From Aeromonas jandaei (GTDB taxonomy: Bacteria; Pseudomonadota; Gammaproteobacteria; Enterobacterales; Aeromonadaceae): a DNA stretch of 64,000 bases. The notes beneath the pieces are model-generated. The model was not told the DNA's origin and did not search any database. It saw nothing but the letters and a program-made list of their open reading frames with translations. Below, one piece after another: positions 1-9,792 of the stretch. A program made the position numbers and the translations under genes. The stretch is from assembly GCF_037890695.1 (NCBI RefSeq), contig NZ_CP149571.1, forward strand, positions 2,882,001 through 2,946,000, in the 5' to 3' direction. Every line of letters starts with the position of its first letter. Within the stretch, counting starts at the first letter, position 1.

Positions 1-1
1 C

Positions 2-3000
2 ACCGAAGATAGCGACTGGCAGCAGGGCCAGACTCTTAATGGTGATCTGACTATCACCGCGGGCAGCGATCCGCTGGCCAGCATCACCTTCGATGCCAAT
101 CAGCCGGGGCTGCAAGGGTTCACCTCGGGCAAGCAGGCCGTGACCATCACGGTAGCCGATCATCTTATCGAGGGGCGTACCCCCGATGGCAAACTGGTGT
201 TTGAGCTGACCCTCGGCAACGATGGCAAATACAGTTTCACCCTCCATCAACCACTGGATCAGGGCAGTGCCGACAGCCTGCTCAAGGCGGGCTTTACCTT
301 GCTCGACAGCGATGGCGGCAAGGTCTCCTCCACCATTACCGTGGCGATAGGTGATGGGGTCAACCCGACCATCTCTGCCGTCAGCGGCACCGCCATCACC
401 GAGATGGCGCAAGGAGAGGCCGCTGCGGTCAGCACCATGAGCTTCACGGTGACCCACGGCAGCGATGCCCTCGACCCCAACTCCCTTGGCTTTGATATCG
501 CCGCCATTCAGGGCTCCCTGACCGGGCTGACCAGTCACGGCAATCCAGTCACCTTCTCCCTAGATGCCAATGGCCAGCTGGTCGGTACCACGGCAGATGG
601 TCGCGAGATCCTGCGCGCCGAGCTGAGCCTTATCGAGCAGAACGGCAACTGGAGCGTCACCGCCAAGGTCACCCTCATGGGCGAGCTGGATCACAAGGGG
701 AGCGAATCTCTCAACCTGCCGTTGGCGGTCACCCTGGCCGACAAGGATGGCGATCGCATCGGTACCACGCTGCCGCTAACCATCGCGGATGGCAAGGCAC
801 CGAGCTTTATCCCGGGCAAAGGCGTGTCCCTGGATGAGGGGGACCTCACCGGCAGCAACAGCCTGAGCCAAACCGGTCACTTTGACGTGCAAGCCGGGTC
901 GGATCGGGTGGTCGAAGTGGCCTTTGCCGATGCCGGCCAGCAGCCGGCACTCACCGCACTCGGCCAGCCGGTGCAGTACCAGCTGGTTGATGGGGATCCC
1001 ACCATCCCGGGTAGCCAACTGCTCAAGGGCTATGTGATGGTCGATGGCCAGCGCGTCGAGGTGTTTGAGGTGCGGCTGGTTGGCTCGCTGGATCAGGCGG
1101 GCAAGAACGGTTTTGACTATCAGGTGACCCTCTATCAGGGGATCCATCAGGGCGCCAACGCCGTGACCGAGCTGCCCATCAAGGTGATCGTCAACGACTA
1201 CGACAAGGCGGGCGGCAACAACGATAGCACCAGCGGCACCCTCAATATCCAGATTGGGGAAGGAGAGAAACCGATCCTTACCCTGACTGGTGTAACCCTC
1301 AGCGAAGGGCGTTTCGATGGCGCCGCTAACAACCAGACTGCGGACGATCAGAATGCCACCGGCAAGATCACCATCACCGCCGATTCCGACCCAGTGGTCG
1401 ATGTGCGTCTGGCTTTTGCAGGTCAGGTGATGGATGCCAGCGGCAAGGCCATCACCCACAATGGCGAGGCCTTGACCTGGAAAGCAGTTGGCACGGATGG
1501 TCATACCTTCCAGGCGGTCACGGCTGGCGGCGTGGTGGTGATGACGGTGACTCTGGGGCTGGTGCCGGCGACAATAGGCGCTCATACCACCGCGACCATC
1601 GACTATCAGGTAACGGTGCATACCAACCTGGATCACGGCGTTGATAACAAGCTTGATCTGACACTGCCGGTACAGGTCACCGACAGCGATGGCAGCCAGA
1701 GCCAGGGCTCAACCACCATCACGGTGACGGATGGTGTGAATCCTATTATCTCCGCCATTGACTCGGTCACAGTGAAGGAGTCTGCTCTCGATGGCTCCGC
1801 CAGCCAGCATCCGGGCACTATGCCCTCAGATCGGGGGGAAACGGCCAGCGGCAAGGTGACCATCAGCGCCGGTTCGGATCGGGTCGCTTCCCTTGAACTC
1901 GACGTGGCCGCCTTCAACCAGGCTAACCACCTGACCTCCAACGGTCAGTCGGTGACGCTGGCCGCTCACAGCCCTGGTTGGTATCTGGCTACAGCAGAGG
2001 GTGGCAAGTCGGTTTTCTGGATCCACCTCGATGTGAACGGCAGTTACAGCGTCTATCTGGTGGGGCAGCTCGATCACGGTATTCAGGGTAAAGATGATCT
2101 TGCCATTGAGGTGCCGCTCTTTGTCACCGATCACGATGGCGATCGTAGCCCCAATGTCAGCGTGACCGTGACGGTACAGGACGATATGCCTATCGGCACT
2201 GTGCTGGCTCATTCCCTGAACGAGGGGAGTGCCACCGTCAGCGGTGATCTGCTGCCAGCCGCCAACGAAGGGGCTGATGGCGCCCGGGTGGAGTCGATCA
2301 CCATCAATGGCCAGACCTATGCCGTCAATGGCTCCCTCACCCGGGATGTGATGAGTCCGGATGGCAAGCAGGTGATGGGCTCTCTCACCATCTCGGCGGA
2401 TGGCAGCTACCATTTCACGCCGGCCAGCGGCTTTGATCACGATAATGCCCAGCTGAGTCAGGTCATCATCGCCCATCTGGTGGATGGCGACGGTGACCGC
2501 GCCGACAGCACCCTGACCCTTAATCTGCGGGATGAGCCGGTGAGCTTCACCGTCACTGCGGCAACCGGCAACGAAGATCAGGGGGCTCAGGATCCACGCG
2601 CCGGTATTCCCATCAACATGCAGCTTGATATCGGCGATTTCGACCGGGGCGAGCATATAGATCAGCTCCTTATTCAGGCGCCAGCCAATACGCATGGCAC
2701 CTTCTATTACAACGGGGTTGCCCTTGCCACCACAGCGGATGGCAAGTGGTTTATCGTCCCGCCAGCGGCCATGGTGACCAGCGATAACGTGCACTACAGC
2801 ACCCAGGGGGTGACTTTTGTGCCGGATGCCAACTGGTCTACCTGGAGCAACAAGGGCCAGCCGCTGCACTTCCAGGTGCAGTTGCAGGTGGGGGTGACCG
2901 AGGGGGATGCCCCTGCTGCAGTCACCGGCAATCTTGTCATCACGGTACGCGGCGTGGCCGACAAGCCGGTGTGGGATGCAGGTCACACCAACCAGCACTA

Positions 3001-6000
3001 CGACACCAACGAGGACAGCAGCGGTATCAAGCTCAATGTGCAAGCTAACCTCACCGATGGGGATGGCTCCGAAACCCTGAACTACCAGATCAAATGGGAG
3101 GAGGGCAAGGGCACGCTCATGCTCAACGGGGTTGAACTCAAGCCAAACGCCAGCGGGCTCTATACCGTATCTGCAGCCAATATCAACAAGGTGACCGTGG
3201 TTCCGGCCAAGGATTTCAGTGGTGACATCAAGCTGTCGGTGACCCCGATCAGCACGGAGCAGGGTCTGGTGGCTCCGGGTCAGGGTACGGCGCAGGGAGA
3301 CAAGATTGAGCTGGTGATCAACGTCAATCCGCAGGCGGATGACGCCAAACTCACCGTGCGCGATATTCAGGGCAAAGAGGATACCTTGCTCGATCTGGGC
3401 AGCAAGATTGGCCTGGCCCATCTGGGTGACACCACCGATGGCTCCGAGCAGCTCTTTGTGCGCATCAGCGGCCTGCCCGCCGGGGCGACGCTGCTGCTGG
3501 GGGACGTTGCCGTCAGCCAGAATGCAGCCGGGTATTACGAGGTGCCCTTTGATCGCATCAATGAGCTCAAGCTACTGCCGCCCAAAAACAGCAACGTCGA
3601 TTTCGATCTGACCATCAAGGGCGTGGTCAAAGACAGCGCCACCCTGACCGATGCCAATGGCCAGACCCACATCGTGGTGAACGAGAAGGAGACCGGCTCC
3701 CAGACCATTCATGTGGATCTGGTGGGGGTGGTGGATCAGCCTCACTTCGAGCTTGGCAATACCGGCTGGGAGGCCGAAGGGACAGGCTATGCCATCACAG
3801 TGGGTGAAGATGGGCGGGCGCCGCTCAACTTTACCCTCACCTCGGGCGAGTGGGTCGATACCCCGCACGATACCTCCGAGAGCCTCAACGTGGTGCTGCA
3901 AGGGCTGCCGGAAGGGGCTCGGGTATTTGATGCCAGCGGCAAGGAGCTGACCCTCACTTTTGCCGGACTCGATGCCAGCGGCAGACCGACCTATCAGGTC
4001 AATGTCTCCGATTTTGGCAATCTGCTTATCCAGCCACCCCACAACAGCACGGCGGATCTGCATCTCGTTGCCAGGGTGGTGGTGACCGAAAACGACGGTG
4101 ACAGCAAGAGCTTCGAGGTGCCGCTGCATATCAAGGTGGAGCCGGAGATCGATGCGACCGACTACAGCAAGGCCAGCCACGGTCTGGAAGATGAGTTTAC
4201 CGTACTGGACTGGCATCCGACCCTTACAGATGGCGCTGAAAAGGTAACGGCGCTGAGTCTCTCCGGGGTGGAAGATGGCTACCAGATCTGGCTGCGTGCC
4301 GGCGGTGTGGAGAGCCAGCTGACCGTGGTGGGTGGCAAGGTCACCCTGACTGCCTCCCAGCTCGACAGCCTGCTCAACGGGGGCCAATTGTTGGTGAAGG
4401 CGCCGGAGGATAGCGATCGGAATACCACTATCCAGAGCCACGTCACCGTGACCCAGCACGATGTGGATTCGGGCGCGGTGGCCGAGAAGGTGATCGATGG
4501 CAATCTGAACGTCGATATTCAGGCGGTGGTGGAGCCCGATGGCGAGCTGACCCAGACCGGCGGCGCACTCGTGGGGCAGGGCGGTACCGATATCGATCTG
4601 GCAGGGCGTTTCCTCTTTACTGATCTCGATCCCTCCAGCGTGGAGGAGATCGACTATCTGGTGATTAACTTGCCGGTGCTGAACGGCGGCGCAGGCGATC
4701 AGTTTGTGGTGATCGGCGGCATCAACAACGGTAACGGTAGCTGGATCGTACCGGCGGGCAACCTCGGTAGCTTCAAGCTGCATGCGCCGGACGGGTTTGT
4801 CGGCAAGGTTCAACCGATCCGTATCGATGCCATGGTGATTGACCGGGGAGACGATGGCGATGCCAGTGCCCATGTCAAGGTGAGCCTTGACACGGAAGCG
4901 ACCTTCGAGGCGACGCCGACGACTAACAAGGAAGCTGCGGCGACCGTCGATATCGACGACAACGCGGTGTTGGTGGGTAAGGAGGATATCCGGGTCGATT
5001 TTGGTCAGCAGCTCAAGGGGGTGATCCATATCGGCGCCGCCGATCAGGGCAGCGACGAGGTGACCATAGTCCTTAAGGGATTGCCGGCGGGCGTCACCAT
5101 CAGCGGGGCCGAGTACAACATCTCGACCGGTGAGTATGTCATCAAGGTGCCGCCGTCATTGGCTGGTCTGGAAGGGCTGACCCTCGGCTTGCCGCAAGAC
5201 TTTGCCGGCTCGCTCAATATCGAGGTGAAGGTGGTCAACACGGATACCGCCAGTGGCGATATCAAGGTCGACAGCAGCACGGTACGGGTCGATGTGGCCC
5301 CCGTGGTCGATGTGAATGGTGGCCGTGGCGAGCACCCGGAACTGACACTGACCGTGCTGGATACCAACCATGACGGACAGCCGGACAATCTGGAAGATAG
5401 CGAGATCCACCTCGACTTGTCGGTGAAACTTGCCGACATCAGCCCCTCCATCGCGGGCGGCGGCCTCGAAACCGTGGAGCGGGTCACCATCACGGTGGAT
5501 GCGAAATATGGTTACTTCATCGATGGCAGCGGCAAGCCGGTCAACACCCTGGTGGTCAACGATGTGGCTGACCTCAAGGACTTGGTGTTTGTGCCCAAAG
5601 AGCACTTCAGCGGTCAGGTACCGCTCGACATCAAGGTCGATATCGTCGATACCGCGCTGGTCGGTGGTCAGCAGGTGACCGACAGCGGTAGCTGGAGCGG
5701 GCAGGTCGGCTTTGAGGTAAGACCGGCCAACGATCCCGCAGCGCTCACGCTGCACGATGTATCGGGCAACGAAGATGGTGCCATCAGCCTGGCTGGCTTT
5801 GGTGCAGCCCTTATCGATAACGATGATTCCGAGAAGATAGTGGCGTTGCAGATCAAGGGGGTACCGGATGGTTTTACTCTTTCGGCCCCTGCCGTCAACA
5901 ATGGCGGCGGTGTCTGGCAGATCCCGGTAGGTACCGATTTTGCCAAGCTGACCCTGATCCCGCCGGCCGATTTCAGCGGCAGCGTGGATCTGTCACTCAG

Positions 6001-8452
6001 CGCCTTTACCCTCGACAAGGGGCTCACCATTCCCCTTGAAACCAGCGGCAGCTTCACCGTGACAGTCAATCCGGTGGGGGATGCCCTCATTGCCGATATT
6101 CAAGGGCAGGCGAGTGGCACCGAAGGGGATGTGATCAAGCTGGATCTGGGGCTGGAGACCAGGGATAACCAACCAACCGGCGGCAATGCGGGTAATGTGC
6201 ATGAGAACAAGCCGGAGCAGGTGCGGGTCACCATAGAAGGTGTTCCTGATGGTGCCGAGATCCGCTTGCCAAATGGCGTGGCGGGGACGGTTGTTGATCT
6301 GGGGGGCGGTCGCTGGCAGGTCACCACCGAGGGTGGCAAGCTGGGTGCTGTCGAGCTGGTAACCAATGATGCCAACGGCGCGCTGGATCTCAAGATCATT
6401 GCTCAGAGCCTCGACAACGGTGCCCTTGGCCCTGAAGTCAATGGCACCATTCATGTGGATGTGAGCCCGGTCAACGATGCGCCAATCAACGTATTGCCAA
6501 CGACCCCACAAGTCGCGCAGGAAGATCAGCCCTTCGTTATCCACGGCTTGCAGGTGAAAGATGTGGACGCGGGCAGCAGCCCCATCAAGATCACCCTGTC
6601 GGTGGAACATGGCACCCTGACGCTGCCAACTGGCAGCGGCGTGACGGTGGTCGGCAACGGCACCGGCTCTCTGGTGTTGACCGGCACGCTGGCCGATCTC
6701 AATGCCTTGCTCTCGGGCGGGGTCACCTATCAGGGGAACAGTGATTTCTACGGCAATGACGCCCTGACCATGGTCACCAACGATCAGGGGAACACCGGTA
6801 GTGGCGGGGCTCTCAGCGATACCGATGTGCTGCCCATCGAGGTGCAACCGGTCAACGATGCGCCGATCAATCAGCTGCCCACAGCGCCGCTGGTTGCCGA
6901 AGAGGATATGCCTTACCGCATTGATGGCTTGCAGGTCAAAGATGTGGATGCGGGCAACAGTCCCATCGAGGTGCGCCTCTCGGTTGGTCACGGCACATTG
7001 ACCCTGGCGGCCGGCAGCGGCGTGACTGTGACCGGCAGTGGCACGGGCTCGCTGGTGCTGAGCGGCTCGCTTGCCGCCATCAATGCGCTGCTGGCGGGCG
7101 GGGTGACCTATCAGGGGACACAGGACTTCAATGGCCAGGATCAGCTCACCATGGTGACCAATGATCTTGGCAATACCGGTAGCGGCGGGGCTCTCAGCGA
7201 CACCGATGTGGTACCCATCGAGGTACTGCCGGTCAATGATGCGCCGGTCAATCAGCTGCCGGGCAGCATGACGGTCAAAGAGGATGGCTCTCTGTCGCTA
7301 TCCGGCATCAGCGTGAAGGATGTGGATGCCGGCAGCGCACCTGTCTCCATGGTGCTGCGGGTCGAGCATGGTGTGCTGACCCTGCTGGGCGCAACCGGCG
7401 CCGTGATGGTGCAGGGGGCGAATACTAGCGAGATCACCCTGGTGGGGTCGCTGGCCGATCTCAACCAGTTGCTGGCAAGCAGCCTGCACTATGAACCGGC
7501 CAAAGATTTCTGGGGAGAGGATACCCTGACCGTCACTACCTCGGATCAGGGCAACAGCGGTGCAGGTGGCCCGCTGAGCGACACCGATCAGGTGACCATC
7601 AATGTCACGCCCGAGCCGGACATGCCGAGCCTGACGCTGACCCAGCACGAGATCCATGCCCTGCAGGGGGCGCTGGTGCCCCTGAGTCTGCAGGCCAGCG
7701 TGGTCAATCCGGCGACCGGTGAGCTATCCATTCGCATCAGCGGATTGGGTAATGCTAAGGTACAGGATGAACATGGCCTGACCGTGGGGCATCAGGAGAG
7801 CAACGGTGACTGGCTGATCCCGGCGGATCACTCGGTACCGCTCTACTTCAACGGCCTGAGCGATGGGGATCATGTACTGGGGATTTCCGCCGAGTCGAGT
7901 GTCGGCGGTTCCACCATCAGCACGCCACTCGATACCCTGACTATCCACAGCCAGAGCGGTCATGAGCTGTTGGGGTCCGAGCATGACGACATCCTCTTTG
8001 GCTCTTCAGGCGATGATCGTCTGGTGGGAGGGCTTGGGAACGATGTTCTCAATGGCGGCAAAGGCAACGATATCCTCACCGGCGGTGCCGGCAGCGATCT
8101 CTTTGTCTGGCAGAAGGGGGATGAGGGGAGTCAGGGGCAACCCGCTATCGATACCATCACCGACTTCCATCCGGAACAGGGGGACCGTATCGATCTGGCT
8201 GACCTGCTGCGGGGTGGCCCGGGAGCCAGCGTCGAAAGTTTGCTAAGCAACCTCTCGGCGTCGGTGACGAGCGGCAGCAATGGTCTGAGCGATGTGAATC
8301 TCTCGGTGACCTCGGCCAGTGGTGGTCAGGTGACCCAGCAGATCACCCTGAAGGATGTGGATCTGAACAGCTGGAATCTCACCAGCACTTCGTCCCACGA
8401 CATCCTGCAGAGCATGCTGGATAACCACAGCCTGATCATCCAGCATCCCTGA
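2..8452 (+). CDS. Giant RTX-type adhesin, C-terminal part (5' truncated by window edge)
   Basis: The frame is open from the first bases, so the true start lies upstream; 2816 residues are visible. The protein is a chain of repeated Ig-like/VCBS-type beta domains rich in D, G, T and N, with recurrent motifs such as DxDGD and VNDAP. Three near-identical units of about 127 residues lie at 6467-7609. Near the C-terminus (about 7972-8112) are glycine/aspartate nonapeptides of the GGxGxDxL type that bind calcium. They are followed by a DxITDF motif and a short hydrophobic tail, as in substrates of type I (TolC-dependent) secretion. This architecture is known from BapA/LapA-like surface adhesins for biofilm or host attachment. 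No secretion genes (ABC exporter, membrane fusion protein) are visible; they may lie upstream. The ligand cannot be told from sequence. Confidence 0.9.
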   Translation, partial: TEDSDWQQGQTLNGDLTITAGSDPLASITFDANQPGLQGFTSGKQAVTITVADHLIEGRTPDGKLVFELTLGNDGKYSFTLHQPLDQGSADSLLKAGFTLLDSDGGKVSSTITVAIGDGVNPTISAVSGTAITEMAQGEAAAVSTMSFTVTHGSDALDPNSLGFDIAAIQGSLTGLTSHGNPVTFSLDANGQLVGTTADGREILRAELSLIEQNGNWSVTAKVTLMGELDHKGSESLNLPLAVTLADKDGDRIGTTLPLTIADGKAPSFIPGKGVSLDEGDLTGSNSLSQTGHFDVQAGSDRVVEVAFADAGQQPALTALGQPVQYQLVDGDPTIPGSQLLKGYVMVDGQRVEVFEVRLVGSLDQAGKNGFDYQVTLYQGIHQGANAVTELPIKVIVNDYDKAGGNNDSTSGTLNIQIGEGEKPILTLTGVTLSEGRFDGAANNQTADDQNATGKITITADSDPVVDVRLAFAGQVMDASGKAITHNGEALTWKAVGTDGHTFQAVTAGGVVVMTVTLGLVPATIGAHTTATIDYQVTVHTNLDHGVDNKLDLTLPVQVTDSDGSQSQGSTTITVTDGVNPIISAIDSVTVKESALDGSASQHPGTMPSDRGETASGKVTISAGSDRVASLELDVAAFNQANHLTSNGQSVTLAAHSPGWYLATAEGGKSVFWIHLDVNGSYSVYLVGQLDHGIQGKDDLAIEVPLFVTDHDGDRSPNVSVTVTVQDDMPIGTVLAHSLNEGSATVSGDLLPAANEGADGARVESITINGQTYAVNGSLTRDVMSPDGKQVMGSLTISADGSYHFTPASGFDHDNAQLSQVIIAHLVDGDGDRADSTLTLNLRDEPVSFTVTAATGNEDQGAQDPRAGIPINMQLDIGDFDRGEHIDQLLIQAPANTHGTFYYNGVALATTADGKWFIVPPAAMVTSDNVHYSTQGVTFVPDANWSTWSNKGQPLHFQVQLQVGVTEGDAPAAVTGNLVITVRGVADKPVWDAGHTNQHYDTNEDSSGIKLNVQANLTDGDGSETLNYQIKWEEGKGTLMLNGVELKPNASGLYTVSAANINKVTVVPAKDFSGDIKLSVTPISTEQGLVAPGQGTAQGDKIELVINVNPQADDAKLTVRDIQGKEDTLLDLGSKIGLAHLGDTTDGSEQLFVRISGLPAGATLLLGDVAVSQNAAGYYEVPFDRINELKLLPPKNSNVDFDLTIKGVVKDSATLTDANGQTHIVVNEKETGSQTIHVDLVGVVDQPHFELGNTGWEAEGTGYAITVGEDGRAPLNFTLTSGEWVDTPHDTSESLNVVLQGLPEGARVFDASGKELTLTFAGLDASGRPTYQVNVSDFGNLLIQPPHNSTADLHLVARVVVTENDGDSKSFEVPLHIKVEPEIDATDYSKASHGLEDEFTVLDWHPTLTDGAEKVTALSLSGVEDGYQIWLRAGGVESQLTVVGGKVTLTASQLDSLLNGGQLLVKAPEDSDRNTTIQSHVTVTQHDVDSGAVAEKVIDGNLNVDIQAVVEPDGELTQTGGALVGQGGTDIDLAGRFLFTDLDPSSVEEIDYLVINLPVLNGGAGDQFVVIGGINNGNGSWIVPAGNLGSFKLHAPDGFVGKVQPIRIDAMVIDRGDDGDASAHVKVSLDTEATFEATPTTNKEAAATVDIDDNAVLVGKEDIRVDFGQQLKGVIHIGAADQGSDEVTIVLKGLPAGVTISGAEYNISTGEYVIKVPPSLAGLEGLTLGLPQDFAGSLNIEVKVVNTDTASGDIKVDSSTVRVDVAPVVDVNGGRGEHPELTLTVLDTNHDGQPDNLEDSEIHLDLSVKLADISPSIAGGGLETVERVTITVDAKYGYFIDGSGKPVNTLVVNDVADLKDLVFVPKEHFSGQVPLDIKVDIVDTALVGGQQVTDSGSWSGQVGFEVRPANDPAALTLHDVSGNEDGAISLAGFGAALIDNDDSEKIVALQIKGVPDGFTLSAPAVNNGGGVWQIPVGTDFAKLTLIPPADFSGSVDLSLSAFTLDKGLTIPLETSGSFTVTVNPVGDALIADIQGQASGTEGDVIKLDLGLETRDNQPTGGNAGNVHENKPEQVRVTIEGVPDGAEIRLPNGVAGTVVDLGGGRWQVTTEGGKLGAVELVTNDANGALDLKIIAQSLDNGALGPEVNGTIHVDVSPVNDAPINVLPTTPQVAQEDQPFVIHGLQVKDVDAGSSPIKITLSVEHGTLTLPTGSGVTVVGNGTGSLVLTGTLADLNALLSGGVTYQGNSDFYGNDALTMVTNDQGNTGSGGALSDTDVLPIEVQPVNDAPINQLPTAPLVAEEDMPYRIDGLQVKDVDAGNSPIEVRLSVGHGTLTLAAGSGVTVTGSGTGSLVLSGSLAAINALLAGGVTYQGTQDFNGQDQLTMVTNDLGNTGSGGALSDTDVVPIEVLPVNDAPVNQLPGSMTVKEDGSLSLSGISVKDVDAGSAPVSMVLRVEHGVLTLLGATGAVMVQGANTSEITLVGSLADLNQLLASSLHYEPAKDFWGEDTLTVTTSDQGNSGAGGPLSDTDQVTINVTPEPDMPSLTLTQHEIHALQGALVPLSLQASVVNPATGELSIRISGLGNAKVQDEHGLTVGHQESNGDWLIPADHSVPLYFNGLSDGDHVLGISAESSVGGSTISTPLDTLTIHSQSGHELLGSEHDDILFGSSGDDRLVGGLGNDVLNGGKGNDILTGGAGSDLFVWQKGDEGSQGQPAIDTITDFHPEQGDRIDLADLLRGGPGASVESLLSNLSASVTSGSNGLSDVNLSVTSASGGQVTQQITLKDVDLNSWNLTSTSSHDILQSMLDNHSLIIQHP
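6467..7609 (+). repeat. Three tandem 381-bp units inside the RTX adhesin gene
   Basis: Units begin near 6467, 6848 and 7229, each at the codons for PVNDAP. Each contains VKDVDAG, a GTLTL-like strand, GVTYQG or a variant of it, and a closing GALSDTD or PLSDTD. Units one and two are closer to each other than to unit three. The exact 381-bp spacing makes them likely sites of in-frame recombination that changes adhesin length. Confidence 0.8.
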
Positions 8453-8475
8453 TAGCGGGCGAGAAACGTAAAAGG

Positions 8476-8499
8476 AAGAGCCGGCAATTGCCGGCTCTT
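8476..8499. terminator. Terminator between the RTX adhesin gene and glpC
   Basis: Perfect 10-bp stem AAGAGCCGGC / GCCGGCTCTT with an AATT loop, followed by TTGTTT on the plus strand. It lies between two convergent genes and probably serves both. Confidence 0.85.
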
Positions 8500-8538
8500 T
8501 GTTTATCTCTGCGTGGATTGTTTTTTGTTATCAGCCGA

Positions 8539-9741
8539 TCAGGCCAGTGCCTGAGCCAGCAGGTGGATGGGATGTTCGCAGCGAAACGCCGTGCTCATCT
8601 CGATCTGCCATTTGCAGGTTTCGCAATCGGTGATCACCAGGTCGGGGGCCAGGCGGTTGATCTGATCGAATAGCCCCTCGCCGATGGTCTGGCTGGTCTG
8701 GTAGTTCTCCGACTTGAAGCCGTAGGTGCCGGCGATACCGCAGCACTGGGACTCCAGCACGGTCACCTTGACCCCGGGAATGGCGCGCAGCAGTTCGAGG
8801 GTATAGATGACGCCCCCCATCTTCTCCATGTGGCAGGGGGTGTGGTAGGCGATGTGCAGATTGAGCGGTTTCATCGCCGGTTTGTTGCCCTTGTAGAACT
8901 CGTTCCACAGGAAGCGGGTCACCAGCGAGATGCGATCCCGCACCTTGTGGTTGTCCTGCTCCAGCAGGTGGGGATATTCATCGCGCAGGGTAAAGCCGCA
9001 GGTGGAGGAGGTGGCCAGCAGCGGCATCTCGTTGCCCAGCAGGGAGTTCTCCATCTGCTTGATGTTGAAGGCCGCCTGCTGCTTGGCCTTGTCCATGAAG
9101 CCGTTGGCAATCAGTGGCACGCCGCAGCACTTCTCCCGCTCCAGCAGCTGCACGCCGATATTCATGGCGTTGAGCACCTGCACCAGCTCCTTGCCAAGCT
9201 GCGGGTGGTTGTAGTTGACGTAGCAGCCGTGGAAGTAGGCGATTTGGCGCTCATAACTGGCCTGAGCTTCTTTTTGCTTCTTGTACCAGCCGCGGAAGGT
9301 GCCCTGGGAGTATTTGGGCAGGTCGCGGTGGGAGGAAACTCCCAGCGCCTTGTCCAGCACCAGCTTCATCGGCTTGAGGCCGGTGGTGAAGTTGACCACC
9401 GGCGCCATCAGGGTAGACATGCTGCCCATCAGATCGGTGTGGGAGAGCACGAACTCGCGGATCCCCGGTTTGAAGCCGCTGTACTTGTCTTTGGCCTTGG
9501 CGATGATGTCGCCGATGCGTACTCCGCTCGGGCAGGCCACTTCGCAGCGTTTGCAGTTGGTGCAGTGCTTGAGGGCGCTGTCAAACAGCTCCGGGCTCTT
9601 GATCCGCAGCCGCTCCCCATCCGGGCCCGCCTGTTTGGGGCCGGGGTAGGCGGGATTGGCTTTGGCCACCGGACAGTAGGCGGTACAGACGGTGCATTTG
9701 ATGCACTGATCGAAAGTTTGATTGGCATGATCCAGTAGCAT
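8539..9741 (-). CDS. glpC: Anaerobic glycerol-3-phosphate dehydrogenase subunit C
   Basis: 400 residues. This is the iron-sulfur, membrane-associating subunit that passes electrons from GlpAB to the quinone pool during anaerobic growth on glycerol or glycerol-3-phosphate. Two ferredoxin-type clusters are visible: C13, C16, C19, C23 and C60, C63, C66, C70. Two cysteine-rich CCG domains follow, with motifs CCGVPLIANG and CCGIAGTYGF. A GGAGGAGAA Shine-Dalgarno lies just before the ATG. It is the last gene of the glpABC operon, 51 bp after glpB. Length matches the E. coli protein (about 396). Confidence 0.95.
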   Translation of the reverse strand: MLLDHANQTFDQCIKCTVCTAYCPVAKANPAYPGPKQAGPDGERLRIKSPELFDSALKHCTNCKRCEVACPSGVRIGDIIAKAKDKYSGFKPGIREFVLSHTDLMGSMSTLMAPVVNFTTGLKPMKLVLDKALGVSSHRDLPKYSQGTFRGWYKKQKEAQASYERQIAYFHGCYVNYNHPQLGKELVQVLNAMNIGVQLLEREKCCGVPLIANGFMDKAKQQAAFNIKQMENSLLGNEMPLLATSSTCGFTLRDEYPHLLEQDNHKVRDRISLVTRFLWNEFYKGNKPAMKPLNLHIAYHTPCHMEKMGGVIYTLELLRAIPGVKVTVLESQCCGIAGTYGFKSENYQTSQTIGEGLFDQINRLAPDLVITDCETCKWQIEMSTAFRCEHPIHLLAQALA

Positions 9742-9792
9742 GTCAGTTCTCCTCCCGTAGGGTGTGAAGGCACGGGATATGGGACAAATAAA

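Noticed and set aside
1826..5029. Long minus-strand frames under the RTX adhesin
   Set aside because: Shadows of a long repetitive coding frame; no start signals and no recognisable domain.
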